Assembly (NCBI GenBank): GCA_016938035.1
Contig: JAFGVK010000185.1
Span: forward strand, 1 to 36,894
Direction: 5' to 3'
Length of the DNA stretch: 36,894 nt
Source of the DNA: Deltaproteobacteria bacterium
GTDB taxonomy: Bacteria > Myxococcota_A > UBA796 > GCA-2862545
Part shown: piece by piece, positions 1 through 8,512 of the stretch
How the letters are laid out: every line of letters starts with the position of its first letter
Numbering within the stretch: position 1 is the first letter of the stretch
Notes under the pieces: generated by a model
Told to the model about the DNA's origin: nothing
The model's database searches: none
What the model saw: only the letters and a program-made list of their open reading frames with translations
Position numbers and translations under genes: made by a program

Positions 1-3000
1 GCGCTGCCCGCTGGTTACGTCACCAACGACACCGACTGCGACGACTCGGATGACGCCTTTCACCCCGGGGCCACTGAGGCGGACTGCGCCGACCCCGCGG
101 ACTACAACTGCGACGGCAGCGTGGGCTACGCGGACGCGGACGGCGACGGCTTCGCGGCCTGCCAGGAGTGCGACGACAGCAGGGCGGACGTGAACCCCGA
201 CGCGCCAGAGGTCTGTGACGAGGCGGACAACGACTGCAACGGCCTGATCGACGAGGACGCCGCAGACGCGCCGGCCTGGCACCTGGACGCGGACCACGAC
301 GGCTACGGGGACCCGGCGATGCGCCTCTCGGCCTGCGTCGCCCCGGAGGGCTACGTCTCGGACAGCTCCGACTGCGACGACCTGCACGCCCTCTCCTTCC
401 CAGGCGGCGGCGAGGTGTGCGACGGGCACGACAACGACTGCGACGGCACGGTGGACGTGGGCGCCTCGGACGCCCAGACCTGGTACGCCGACGGGGACGG
501 CGATCAGTACGGCGACCCCGACCAGGCCTCCGTGTCTTGTGAGGCGCCCGAGGGGGCGGTGCTCCGCGGGAGCGACTGCGATGACACCCACGCCGCCGCC
601 CGCCCGGGGGGCACAGAGGTCTGCGACGGGCTGGACAACGACTGCGACGGGGCGGTGGACGTGGACGCGGTGGACGCGCGGACCTGGTACGGGGACGGGG
701 ACGGGGACGGATATGGGGACTCGGATCAGGTGACCGTCGCCTGTGAGGCCCCCCAGGGGGCGGTGTTGGTCGGCGGCGACTGCGACGACGCCCACGCCGC
801 GGCGCGCCCAGGCGGCAACGAGCTGTGCGACGGGCTGGACAACGACTGCGACGGCGAGATCGACGACAGCGCGACTGACGCGGGGACCTGGTACGCGGAT
901 GGCGACGGCGACGGCTACGGTGACCTGCGGTCGAGCGAGCGCGCCTGCGCGCAGCCGGTGGGCTACGTGGCCGACAGCCGGGACTGCGACGACGCGGAGG
1001 GCGCCGCCCACCCTGGCGCGGCGGAGACCTGCGCCGACAGCTTCGACAACGACTGCGACGGGCAGATCAACGAGGCGGACGCGGGAGACGCGGCGGTGTG
1101 GCACCTGGACGCGGACCGGGACGGCTTCGGGCGGCCGGGGGTGGGGCTCAGGGCCTGCGAGACCCCGGACGGCTACGTCGCCAGCGCTACCGACTGCGAC
1201 GACCTGGACCAGACCGTGTTCCCCGGCGCCCCGCAGCGCTGCGACGGCCTGGCCAACGACTGCGACGCGGGCCTCCCGGCGGACGAGTCGGACGCGGACG
1301 GCGACGGGCACATGGCCTGTGAGGGCGACTGTGACGACGGGCTGGCGGGGGTCTATCCTGGTGCCAATGAGCACTGCGACGGGGTCGACGAGGACTGCGA
1401 CGGGCTGATCGACGACAGCGCGGTGGACCAGACGGTGTGGCACCTCGACCTGGACGGCGACGGGTATGGGCAGGCCTTCGTCACCAGGACTCAGTGCCTG
1501 GCGCCCGACCACTTCGTGGCGGATGGCGAGGACTGCGACGACGCGGACCCCACCACCAACCCGGGCGAGCGAGAGATCCCGGGCAACGACAAGGACGACT
1601 CCTGCGATGGCGAGGACCTGCCGCTGCTGGTCTTCGCGGGGGCCCGCTTCTCGGGGCAGCTGTGGGCCATCGACTACTACAGCGGTGAGACCGCATGGAT
1701 CGCCGAGGGGCTCCCGGAGCTGCTCGACCTCGCGGTGGGCACAGACGGCACGGTCTACGCCGCGGCGATCGACGAGGGGGTGGTGGCGGTGGCCTCGGAC
1801 GGGACCAGCTCCTGGCAGGTGTTGACGGGCTACGCGGGGATCTCGGGCCTGTGGTTCGACGCCAGCACCGACACCCTGCTGGTCACCAGCTTCGCAGGAG
1901 ACCTGCTGGAGGTGGACCCCGCCTCTGGTGCGGTGACCGAGCTCTCGGTCGGCAACGCCGAGAGCCTCAAGGACGTGGTCCGCTTTGAGGGGGAGGACAC
2001 CCTCTACGTGACCGCGGACTCGGCGCTCCGCGCCTACGACCCCACCGCGGACACCTGGACGGATGTGGCCACCTTCTCGCGCGGGGCGTGGGGCCTGCTC
2101 CCGGACGATCGCGGGGGCTTCTGGGTGGGCGGCGCCAACGCAGACATGCTGATGCACGCCGCGCTGAGCGGGGCGGTGCGCTACCAGCACACCGGGCTCC
2201 CCAACCACTACGGCCTGTGCGCCGACCCCACCGGCGGCGGGCTGGTGGGGGTCGCGGATCACGTCGCGGGGGTCTTCGCCCTAGACCCCGCCACGGGCCT
2301 GTCGGAGCAGCTCAACCTCGACGCGCTGGACCAGCCCTTCTCCTGCGGGACCAACGGCCTGCGGGACCAGGACGGGGACGGCTTCCTGGCCAGGGCGCAG
2401 GGGGGGGACGACTGCGATGACGCCGACGCACTGGTGTTCCCCGGGGCCTCGGACCCCTTTGGGGACGGAGTGGACGGCAATTGCGACGGGGTGGACGGCC
2501 TCGACGGGGACGGGGACGGGGTGCCGGTGGACGCGATCGTGGCGATCTGCGCCGATCAGGACGACGCCGACCCGGCGGTGGGGGTGGACCCCACCTGCGT
2601 GCTCAGCGATTGCGCCGAGACCCTCGCGGTGCGTGGCGTCGGCACCCCCAGCGGGGTCTACCCGGTAGATCCCAACGGCGACGGCGACCTGAGCGACGCC
2701 CTGCAGGTCTACTGCGAGATGGAGCTCGCGGGCGGTGGCTGGACCCTGGTGGCCAACCGCCGCGCCAACACCGTCAACATCGAGAGCTGCGGCTCGAACC
2801 TGGCCCAGTTCTTCACTGGTGGCTGCGGCTCGCCAGACGCGATCACCGCCGCCGACTCCTACGCCCTGTCCGCCGCGCAGCGGGCCCGCTTCGCCCACAC
2901 CCAGTTCATGCAGGTGCAGTACCTGGACGGGGCGCTCGACGGGGACGACGGCTTCATCTTCGACTACGACGGCGAGGCCTTCCCCAACACCAACGCCTCC

Positions 3001-3303
3001 ACCAACATCCCCGTGGCGCAGGTGTGCGACCTGAGCGGCACCTACTGCGACAGCACCCAGGTGTTCTGGAAGTACATCGGCGACTACTGGTTCCACTCGG
3101 CTCAGTGCTTCTCTGGCTCATCCTCTGACACGTCTCACCGTGGTAATTACGGGATCTGCCACAACGACGCCTACAACGGCGGAAACGCCTCCGCGTACCC
3201 CACGGACTCCTTCAACGGGGACCGGAACGAGTACAGCCAAGCCAAGCTCTGGAACCACGTGAACACCGCCGCGGCCTACCAGGAGCGGATGTACTTCCGG
3301 TAG
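1..3303 (+). CDS. Secreted MopE-type acidic repeat protein with C-terminal fibrinogen-like domain (5' partial)
   Basis: The frame is open from the first base, so the N-terminus and any signal peptide lie outside the window; 1100 codons are visible. The first half is built of acidic cysteine repeats with the pattern DCDD...PG..E.CDG.DNDCDG, ten CDD cores in all, as in the MopE copper-binding-motif family. Interspersed DxDxDG strings look like calcium loops. A stretch from about base 1620 to 2340 has beta-propeller-like repeats (LYVTADSALRAYDP, FWVGGANAD). It is followed by one more CDD/CDG unit and, from about base 2600, a fibrinogen-like domain marked by SGVYPVDPNGDGDLSDALQ, YCEMELAGGGWTLVANRR and a C-terminal WNH. 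The product is probably extracellular or surface-bound and metal-binding; its ligand is unknown. A 10-bp GC hairpin separates it from the convergent lon gene. Sure of the domain classes, not of the function. Confidence 0.88.
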   Translation, partial: ALPAGYVTNDTDCDDSDDAFHPGATEADCADPADYNCDGSVGYADADGDGFAACQECDDSRADVNPDAPEVCDEADNDCNGLIDEDAADAPAWHLDADHDGYGDPAMRLSACVAPEGYVSDSSDCDDLHALSFPGGGEVCDGHDNDCDGTVDVGASDAQTWYADGDGDQYGDPDQASVSCEAPEGAVLRGSDCDDTHAAARPGGTEVCDGLDNDCDGAVDVDAVDARTWYGDGDGDGYGDSDQVTVACEAPQGAVLVGGDCDDAHAAARPGGNELCDGLDNDCDGEIDDSATDAGTWYADGDGDGYGDLRSSERACAQPVGYVADSRDCDDAEGAAHPGAAETCADSFDNDCDGQINEADAGDAAVWHLDADRDGFGRPGVGLRACETPDGYVASATDCDDLDQTVFPGAPQRCDGLANDCDAGLPADESDADGDGHMACEGDCDDGLAGVYPGANEHCDGVDEDCDGLIDDSAVDQTVWHLDLDGDGYGQAFVTRTQCLAPDHFVADGEDCDDADPTTNPGEREIPGNDKDDSCDGEDLPLLVFAGARFSGQLWAIDYYSGETAWIAEGLPELLDLAVGTDGTVYAAAIDEGVVAVASDGTSSWQVLTGYAGISGLWFDASTDTLLVTSFAGDLLEVDPASGAVTELSVGNAESLKDVVRFEGEDTLYVTADSALRAYDPTADTWTDVATFSRGAWGLLPDDRGGFWVGGANADMLMHAALSGAVRYQHTGLPNHYGLCADPTGGGLVGVADHVAGVFALDPATGLSEQLNLDALDQPFSCGTNGLRDQDGDGFLARAQGGDDCDDADALVFPGASDPFGDGVDGNCDGVDGLDGDGDGVPVDAIVAICADQDDADPAVGVDPTCVLSDCAETLAVRGVGTPSGVYPVDPNGDGDLSDALQVYCEMELAGGGWTLVANRRANTVNIESCGSNLAQFFTGGCGSPDAITAADSYALSAAQRARFAHTQFMQVQYLDGALDGDDGFIFDYDGEAFPNTNASTNIPVAQVCDLSGTYCDSTQVFWKYIGDYWFHSAQCFSGSSSDTSHRGNYGICHNDAYNGGNASAYPTDSFNGDRNEYSQAKLWNHVNTAAAYQERMYFR
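229..1402 (+). repeat. Tandem coding repeats with 204-207 bp period
   Basis: The landmark AACGACTGC, encoding the NDC of DNDCDG, recurs at 229, 433, 637, 841, 1048 and 1255. The spacings are 204, 204, 204, 207 and 207 bp (68-69 codons). A shorter unit follows, with its landmark near 1390. The units around 540-740 and 740-945 are very alike at DNA level, which suggests recent duplication. The repeats are in frame and code for the MopE-type domain of the secreted protein. Confidence 0.85.
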
Positions 3304-3312
3304 GTCCGGGCG

Positions 3313-3348
3313 CCGGGGGCGGCCCCTGCTGCGGCACCCCGCCCCCGG
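3313..3348. terminator. GC hairpin between convergent genes
   Basis: Bases 3313-3322 (CCGGGGGCGG) are the exact reverse complement of 3339-3348, giving a 10-bp stem with a 16-nt loop. It fills the gap between the repeat-protein stop and the lon stop and could terminate from both sides. There is no T-run, which is common in very GC-rich genomes. Confidence 0.6.
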
Positions 3349-5655
3349 TCAGCCCTCTGCGAGGGCGAAGGCCAGCACGTCCTCGACCGTGTCCACCAGG
3401 TGAAAGGTCAGGTCGCGGCGCAGCACCCTTGGGATGTCGTCCAGGTCCATGTGGTTGTGGCGGGGCAGGATGACGGTGTCCACCCCGGCCCGGCGGGCCG
3501 CGAGCACCTTCTCCTTTACCCCGCCGACCGGGAGCACCTTGCCACGCAGGGTGATCTCCCCGGTCATCGCCAGGCGCTGACGCACCGCCTTGCCCAGCAG
3601 CAGCGAGGCCAGCGCGGTCACCATCGACACCCCGGCGCTGGGGCCGTCCTTGGGGATGGCCCCCGCGGGGACGTGGAGGTGGATGTCCACGTTGAACGCG
3701 GTGGCGTCGAGGTTGTAGAGCGATGCGTGGGACTTGAGCCAGGTGAGGGCCGCCTCTGCGGACTCCTTCATCACCTCGCCGAGGGAGCCGGTGAGCTTGA
3801 GCCCGCCCTTGCCCTCCATCTTGGCCGCCTCCACGAAGAGGATCGCGCCCCCCGCCGCGGTCCAGGCTAGGCCGATCGCGATGCCGGGCAGGTCGCCCCG
3901 CTCGGCGAGCTCCTGGTAGAAGCGCTGCGGCCCGAGGAACTTGGACACCTGAGCCGGGCCGATCACCGTGGGGCTGGTCTTGCCCTCCACCACCTTGCGC
4001 GCCACCTTGCGGTGGATGGTGGCGAGCTGCCGCTCAAAGGAGCGCACTCCCGCCTCCATGGTGTACTCCCGCACGATGGTCTGGAGCGCCGGGGTGGTGA
4101 ACCGGAGGGAACTGGTCTTCAAGCCGTGGCGCTCCTCCTGCCTGGGGAGGAGGAAGTGGCGGGCGATCTCCAGCTTGTCCTCCTCGGTGTAGCCGGGCAG
4201 CTCGATCACCTCCAGGCGGTCCATCAGCGCGGCGGGGATCTGGTCCGGCACGTTGGCGGTGGCCACGAACAGCACCTGCGAGAGGTCCACCGGCACGTCG
4301 AGGTAGTGGTCGACGAAGGCGCTGTTCTGCTCGGGATCGAGCACCTCCAGCAGGGCGGAGGAGGGGTCGCCGCGGAAGTCGTTGCCCAGCTTGTCCAGCT
4401 CGTCGAGGACCATCACCGGGTTGTGGGTGCCGGCCCTGGTGAGGGCGCGGATGATCCGCCCGGGCAGGGCGCCGATGTAGGTGCGCCGGTGGCCGCGGAT
4501 CTCGGTCTCGTCCTTGATCCCGCCGAGCGCCACCCTGACGTAGCTGCGGCCCAGCGCCCTGGCGATGGAGCGCCCGAGGGAGGTCTTTCCCACCCCCGGC
4601 GGGCCCACGAAGCAGAGGATGGGCCCGTTGGACCCCGGGTTGAGCTGGCGCACCGCGAGGTACTCCAGCACCCGCTCCTTCACCTTCTCCAGGCCGTAGT
4701 GGTCCTCGTCCAGCACCGCGGTGGCGGTGGGCAGATCGCTGTGGTCTGTGGTGACCGCGTTCCAGGGGTACTCCAGGAAGGTCTCGAGCCAGGTGCGGGT
4801 GATGGTGTACTCGGCGGAGTCCTGGTGGATGCGGTCGAGGCGGCGCACCTCCCGCGTCGCCTCTTCGCGGACCTTCTCGGGGAGGTTGAGGTCCTCGACC
4901 CGCTGCTCGAACTGGTCGCCGTCCTCGTCGTCGCCGGTGAGCTCTTTGAGCTCCTTCCGCAGCAGCTTGATCTGCTCCTTGAGGGTGTACTCCTTCTGGG
5001 ACTTGTCCATCTGCCCCTGGACCTTGGCGAAGACCTCGGCGGTGAGCCGCTGCCCGGCCAGCGCGACCGCCAGCAGCTCGACCAGGCGCTCCAGGCGCCG
5101 GAGCAGCGAGGCCTCGTTGAGGAGGGCGATGCGGTCGTCCTGGGAGATCTCCAGCTGCCCGGAGAGCTGGTCCGCGAGGCGGGCCGGCTCCGCGGGGGGG
5201 GTGGCGAGGGCCGCGTGATCCTCGGCCGTCATCCCGTTCTGGAGGAGGAATTCCTGGAACATGGTGGCCGCCTGTCGCGCCACCGCGGCCAGCTCGATGG
5301 GGTCGTCGACCGCCTCGATCAGCAGGTCGCCGTCCACCTCGTTCATCCCGTCCACCACCCGCATGGGGCTGGTGATCCGCACCCGCTTCATACCCTCCAC
5401 CAGGATGCGGTAGTGATCCTCGGGCAGGCGCGCCACGCGGAGCACCTGGGCGAGCACGCCGACCTGAGAGAGTCGCGCCCTGGTGGGGTCCTCCTCGGCG
5501 TCGTCGAGCTGCGGGATCAGGACCAGGGGGGTGTTGTGCTCGATGTGGGCCTCTAGCGCCCTCATCGAGGTGTCGCGGCCCACCAGGATCGGGTGGATCA
5601 TTCCCGAGAAGATCACCATTCCACGCAGGGGGATGGCGGCGAGAGGGGTCTCCAT
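3349..5655 (-). CDS. lon: ATP-dependent Lon protease
   Basis: Endopeptidase La, a cytoplasmic AAA+ serine protease that degrades misfolded and regulatory proteins. The 768 residues are close to the usual length (E. coli Lon is 784). Order: LonN substrate-binding domain (about 1-200), a coiled-coil region with the family string QGQMDKSQKEYTLKEQIK, AAA+ core with Walker A GPPGVGKT at 351-358 and Walker B VMVLDELDK at about 415-425, then the protease domain with catalytic Ser673 in PKDGPSAG and Lys714 in GGVKEK. The ATG at 5655 is preceded by GGAG at a good distance. It is divergent from the hexapeptide protein with only 61 bp between the starts, where I cannot pick a convincing promoter. All catalytic residues are present. 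Confidence 0.98.
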   Translation of the reverse strand: METPLAAIPLRGMVIFSGMIHPILVGRDTSMRALEAHIEHNTPLVLIPQLDDAEEDPTRARLSQVGVLAQVLRVARLPEDHYRILVEGMKRVRITSPMRVVDGMNEVDGDLLIEAVDDPIELAAVARQAATMFQEFLLQNGMTAEDHAALATPPAEPARLADQLSGQLEISQDDRIALLNEASLLRRLERLVELLAVALAGQRLTAEVFAKVQGQMDKSQKEYTLKEQIKLLRKELKELTGDDEDGDQFEQRVEDLNLPEKVREEATREVRRLDRIHQDSAEYTITRTWLETFLEYPWNAVTTDHSDLPTATAVLDEDHYGLEKVKERVLEYLAVRQLNPGSNGPILCFVGPPGVGKTSLGRSIARALGRSYVRVALGGIKDETEIRGHRRTYIGALPGRIIRALTRAGTHNPVMVLDELDKLGNDFRGDPSSALLEVLDPEQNSAFVDHYLDVPVDLSQVLFVATANVPDQIPAALMDRLEVIELPGYTEEDKLEIARHFLLPRQEERHGLKTSSLRFTTPALQTIVREYTMEAGVRSFERQLATIHRKVARKVVEGKTSPTVIGPAQVSKFLGPQRFYQELAERGDLPGIAIGLAWTAAGGAILFVEAAKMEGKGGLKLTGSLGEVMKESAEAALTWLKSHASLYNLDATAFNVDIHLHVPAGAIPKDGPSAGVSMVTALASLLLGKAVRQRLAMTGEITLRGKVLPVGGVKEKVLAARRAGVDTVILPRHNHMDLDDIPRVLRRDLTFHLVDTVEDVLAFALAEG

Positions 5656-5716
5656 GGGTGCTCCGAATCAGGGCGGCTGGTGTAACGTGGTGTGCTCAGA
5701 ACCGGGAGGAAACACC

Positions 5717-6922
5717 GTGCGCGCAGTTCGTCTGAAGCTGGGTGAGCCGATCATGCCCTTTGGCGACCTCGCCGCGGAGCTCCCGGTGCTGGGGAGGCCC
5801 CTGCGGGAGGTGCAGGACGAGGCCCTGCGCAGGGCGGGGCTGGAGCCGGGCGATCCCCCCGAGGAGGGGCCCTACCTAGTGCTCGGGGACCACACCTGGG
5901 TCACCGCGCCGCTGCTGAGGCGCTTCCTGGCGGCGTGCCCTCCCGGCGGCGGGCAGCTGGTGCTCACCGGGCCCTTCGTGGAGCTGACCAGAGCCCTGCA
6001 GGAGCTGGAGGGGGTGTCGCCGCGCTACCCCCTGGCGGTGCTCCCCGGCGGTTCGCCTGATCCCGCCCGCCTCGCCGCCCTGCCCGAGGTGCTGGTTGGG
6101 CTCGACGAGCGCGCCCACCCCAGCGAGTTCACCCACCCTGTGCTGGCGCAGGCCGCTGGCGGCGAGCTGGTGGTGAGCGACGCGATGATCCACACCATCA
6201 CCCACTGGTCCCACCTGATGCGGGTCAGCTTGATGGCGATCGCGGCGAGGGCGGAGGGGGCGCGGCGGACCTTCGAGGCGATGCCGTGGTGGCGGAAGGG
6301 GTGGGAGGCGCTCAAGCTGTTGGCCAGGGTGCGCTCGATCAACCCCTACCGCCTCGCCGGGGGGCTGAGTGAGCGGGGCAGGCGCTGCCGGGTCCACCCC
6401 ACCGCGGTGGTGGAGGCCAGCATCCTGGGCGATGACGTGGAGATCGGCCCCTTCGCGGTGGTGCGGGCCTCGGTGATCGGGGACGGCGCGAAGATCGGGG
6501 AGCACTGCCGCGTGAACGTGTCGAGCGTGGGCGCGCGGGCGCAGCTCTCGCGGGGCGCTACCCTGAACCTCAGCGTGATGATGGACGAGGCCTTCATCTC
6601 GCAGGGCAACGGCTTCCAGGGCTGCGTGTTCGGAAGGCAGGCCTTCGTGGCCTGGGGCGCCACCGCCTTTGACCTCACCTTCGGGCGTGACATCCAGGTG
6701 TGGCACAAGGGGCTGCGCGCCTCTTCGGGGGTGCGCTTTCTGGGCGCCGCCTTCGGGCACAGGGCCAAGGTGATGCCCCACGTCATCATCGGCTACGGCG
6801 AGGAGATCGCGAATGACGGCTTCCTCGTCGCCGACCCCGAGCAGGTGGCCAGGCGCATCCCCCAGGAGCTGTCGTCAGAGCCCCACGTGGTGCGCGGGGG
6901 GAGGGCGGTGCCCCTGAGGTGA
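5717..6922 (+). CDS. Left-handed beta-helix (hexapeptide-repeat) protein, GlmU/LpxD-like architecture
   Basis: 401 residues from a GTG preceded by GGGAGGA; the frame is open further upstream but that part lies opposite lon. The N-terminal 215 residues start with a strand resembling the substrate region of sugar nucleotidyltransferases (GDHTWVTAPLLRRFL) but I see no intact nucleotidyltransferase signature. From about residue 225 there are hexapeptide repeats of the LbH type (VHPTAVVEASILGDDVEIG, then VVRASVIGDGAKIGEHCRVN), ending near residue 375. The architecture resembles bifunctional sugar-nucleotide acyltransferases such as GlmU, so a role in envelope or glycan precursor synthesis is likely, but substrate and activity cannot be read from the sequence. 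It stands alone between lon and a long noncoding stretch. Confidence 0.75.
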   Translation: MRAVRLKLGEPIMPFGDLAAELPVLGRPLREVQDEALRRAGLEPGDPPEEGPYLVLGDHTWVTAPLLRRFLAACPPGGGQLVLTGPFVELTRALQELEGVSPRYPLAVLPGGSPDPARLAALPEVLVGLDERAHPSEFTHPVLAQAAGGELVVSDAMIHTITHWSHLMRVSLMAIAARAEGARRTFEAMPWWRKGWEALKLLARVRSINPYRLAGGLSERGRRCRVHPTAVVEASILGDDVEIGPFAVVRASVIGDGAKIGEHCRVNVSSVGARAQLSRGATLNLSVMMDEAFISQGNGFQGCVFGRQAFVAWGATAFDLTFGRDIQVWHKGLRASSGVRFLGAAFGHRAKVMPHVIIGYGEEIANDGFLVADPEQVARRIPQELSSEPHVVRGGRAVPLR

Positions 6923-7525
6923 GCTCCCCGTGGGCGCACGGCGCTGCTCCCTCCGCCGGACCGTCTCACCCACGGGTTCTGGAACCCGTGGGGGCTCCGA
7001 GGCACCGCATCCGACCGGAGGTTCAGAGGTAGCTCGCCCGTACCAGGCGGAGCGACAGGCCTTGATCACCGTACCGCCCAGACGGGTCCTGCGGGGGGCC
7101 TTCGGCACGCGCTTTGCGCCCGATCCCGCAGGGGGAAAGGGGGCGGCGAGCCCCCAGCAGGGGGGGGGGAATGGGGGGGGAGGCAGTCCCCGACCCCAAC
7201 GGGGGGCTACGGAGGAGGGCGGAGCCCCCTTGGCGGCGGCCGTCAGGCGGCCGGTACGTTGGATCTCAGCGCGTTGGCAGCACCCGCTCCCTCCGCCAGC
7301 ACGGCAAGCGGTGAGCAGACCTTGGGCCAAACGAGGATCATGGCCCGCGTCGGTGCTGCGGCCTGTGCCTGGAGGGGGCAGGCACCCCTACCGCTTCCGC
7401 GCTGGGGGGCTCCCACAAGCCGCGGCGCCGGGCAGGGGCTTCTGTAGCGCGGCCCCCTCGTTTCGCGGCCGTGGTGCACAGCGGGCCGGTGAGGGGATAG
7501 GGCTCCTCCTTGCCCCGGAGAGCCC
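6923..7525. other. Long intergenic region with hairpins and a G-run; no gene seen
   Basis: About 600 bp. Open frames here are low-complexity (Pro/Gly/Arg/Ala) and show no family. It holds the hairpin at 6969-6992, a run of ten Gs, AAT, then eight Gs at 7160-7180 (possible G-quadruplex), and a 7-bp stem GTGCCTG/CAGGCAC at 7365-7385. A promoter for the oxidoreductase operon must lie near its right end, but I cannot identify one. Confidence 0.6.
6969..6992 (+). terminator. 10-bp perfect hairpin after the hexapeptide gene
   Basis: CCCACGGGTT pairs perfectly with AACCCGTGGG around a CTGG loop, 46 nt after the stop codon. The position and stability fit a transcription terminator, though no T-run follows. 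Confidence 0.55.
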
Positions 7526-8266
7526 GTGTCCCCACGCATCCGCATCTACGTCGGCGCCTACGGCAGCGGAAAGTCCGAGATCGCCTTGGAGACCGCCCTG
7601 CAGTGGGCCAAGACCCGCGAGAAGGTCGCCATCGCCGATCTCGATCTGGTCAACCCCTACTTCCGCTCCCGCGAGAGCCTGACCGAGCTGGCGCGCGCGG
7701 GCGTGGAGCTGTTGGCGCCTCCTGGTCCCCTGGCGGGGGCGGACCTCCCGATCATCGTCCCGCAGGTGCGGGGAGCGATCGAGGACCCGTCCAAGCACCT
7801 GATCTTGGACGTGGGGGGGGACGACGCGGGCTCCAGGGCCCTGGGCACCCTGGCGCCCTATGTGGAGGGGCAGCCCTGGGAGCTGTGGATGGTGGTGAAC
7901 AACTACCGTCCGTTTACCTCGGATCTCGAGGGGCTGCGCGCGACGATCGAGCGGGTCGAGGGCTCCGCCCGGCTGAAGGTCACCCACCTCGTCGCCAACC
8001 CGAACCTCGGCCCCGACACGGACCGGGATCTGGTCGAGGCGGGCGCCGCGCGCATCGCCGGCTTCGCCGAGGCGCTGGGGGTCCCGCTAGGCGCTGTGGT
8101 GATGACCGCTGATATCGCTGATCAGATGGGCGTGACCGAGCTGTACGGCGTTCCAGTGATCAGGCTCTCTCGCCGCCTCGCCCCGGCATGGTATGAAGAC
8201 CCTTCGCGGCTCTCGGACTCGCGTGATCGACGCGCGCAGCTCATCAAGCCGCCCCTCATGCGCTAG
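7526..8266 (+). CDS. SIMIBI-class P-loop ATPase at the head of the 2-oxoacid oxidoreductase operon
   Basis: 246 residues from a GTG after GGAGAG. It has a Walker A at 10-17 (GAYGSGKS), a MinD/CobQ-like switch string IADLDLVNPYFRSRE, and a Walker B-type LILDVGGDDAG. These place it in the CobQ/CobB/MinD/ParA nucleotide-binding group; similar proteins are often mislabelled cobyrinic acid synthase. It lacks the glutamine amidotransferase half needed for cobyrinate amidation. It ends 19 nt before the ferredoxin gene and is almost surely cotranscribed with the oxidoreductase. That suggests a maturation, cluster-loading or assembly role, which is inference. Confident in the fold, not in the role. 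Confidence 0.8.
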   Translation: MSPRIRIYVGAYGSGKSEIALETALQWAKTREKVAIADLDLVNPYFRSRESLTELARAGVELLAPPGPLAGADLPIIVPQVRGAIEDPSKHLILDVGGDDAGSRALGTLAPYVEGQPWELWMVVNNYRPFTSDLEGLRATIERVEGSARLKVTHLVANPNLGPDTDRDLVEAGAARIAGFAEALGVPLGAVVMTADIADQMGVTELYGVPVIRLSRRLAPAWYEDPSRLSDSRDRRAQLIKPPLMR

Positions 8267-8285
8267 CGAGTCAGGAGGAGCCCCC

Positions 8286-8504
8286 ATGGGCAATCGAATC
8301 GAAGTCGACATGGACCGCTGCAAGGGCTGTGGTCTCTGCGTGTCCGCCTGCCCAGCCGATATCATCGAGCTCGGCGACGACATCAACCTCAAGGGGTACC
8401 ACTTCGCGGTGCTCACTGACGCGGCGGCATGCAAGGCGTGCGCCTTCTGCGGGGTCATTTGCCCCGACGTGGCGATCACCGTGTTCCGCGGCCTCAAGAA
8501 GTAG
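8286..8504 (+). CDS. 2x[4Fe-4S] ferredoxin subunit (delta) of 2-oxoacid:ferredoxin oxidoreductase
   Basis: 72 residues. The ATG at 8286 was chosen because AGGAGG sits just upstream at 8273-8278 and the protein then begins right before the first cluster motif. Two CxxCxxCxxxC(P) motifs are complete: Cys12, 15, 18, 22 and Cys49, 52, 55, 59. It should carry electrons from the TPP/FeS core to the soluble ferredoxin pool. It lies 19 nt after the ATPase gene and 8 nt before the alpha subunit, as in vor and kor operons where the delta subunit is a separate small gene. Confidence 0.93.
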   Translation: MGNRIEVDMDRCKGCGLCVSACPADIIELGDDINLKGYHFAVLTDAAACKACAFCGVICPDVAITVFRGLKK

Positions 8505-8512
8505 GAGTTTCC

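Noticed and set aside
229-1402. CRISPR-like or satellite repeat array
   Set aside because: The 204-207 bp periodicity stays in frame and encodes MopE-type domains; there are no short repeats with unique spacers.
4012-5556. Long open frame on the plus strand opposite lon
   Set aside because: It is the antisense shadow of a clear Lon gene; the predicted protein is His/Leu/Gly/Glu low-complexity, as expected in GC-rich DNA.
7526-8266. Cobyrinic acid a,c-diamide synthase (cobB)
   Set aside because: It has only the P-loop half, lacks the amidotransferase domain and sits in an oxidoreductase operon.
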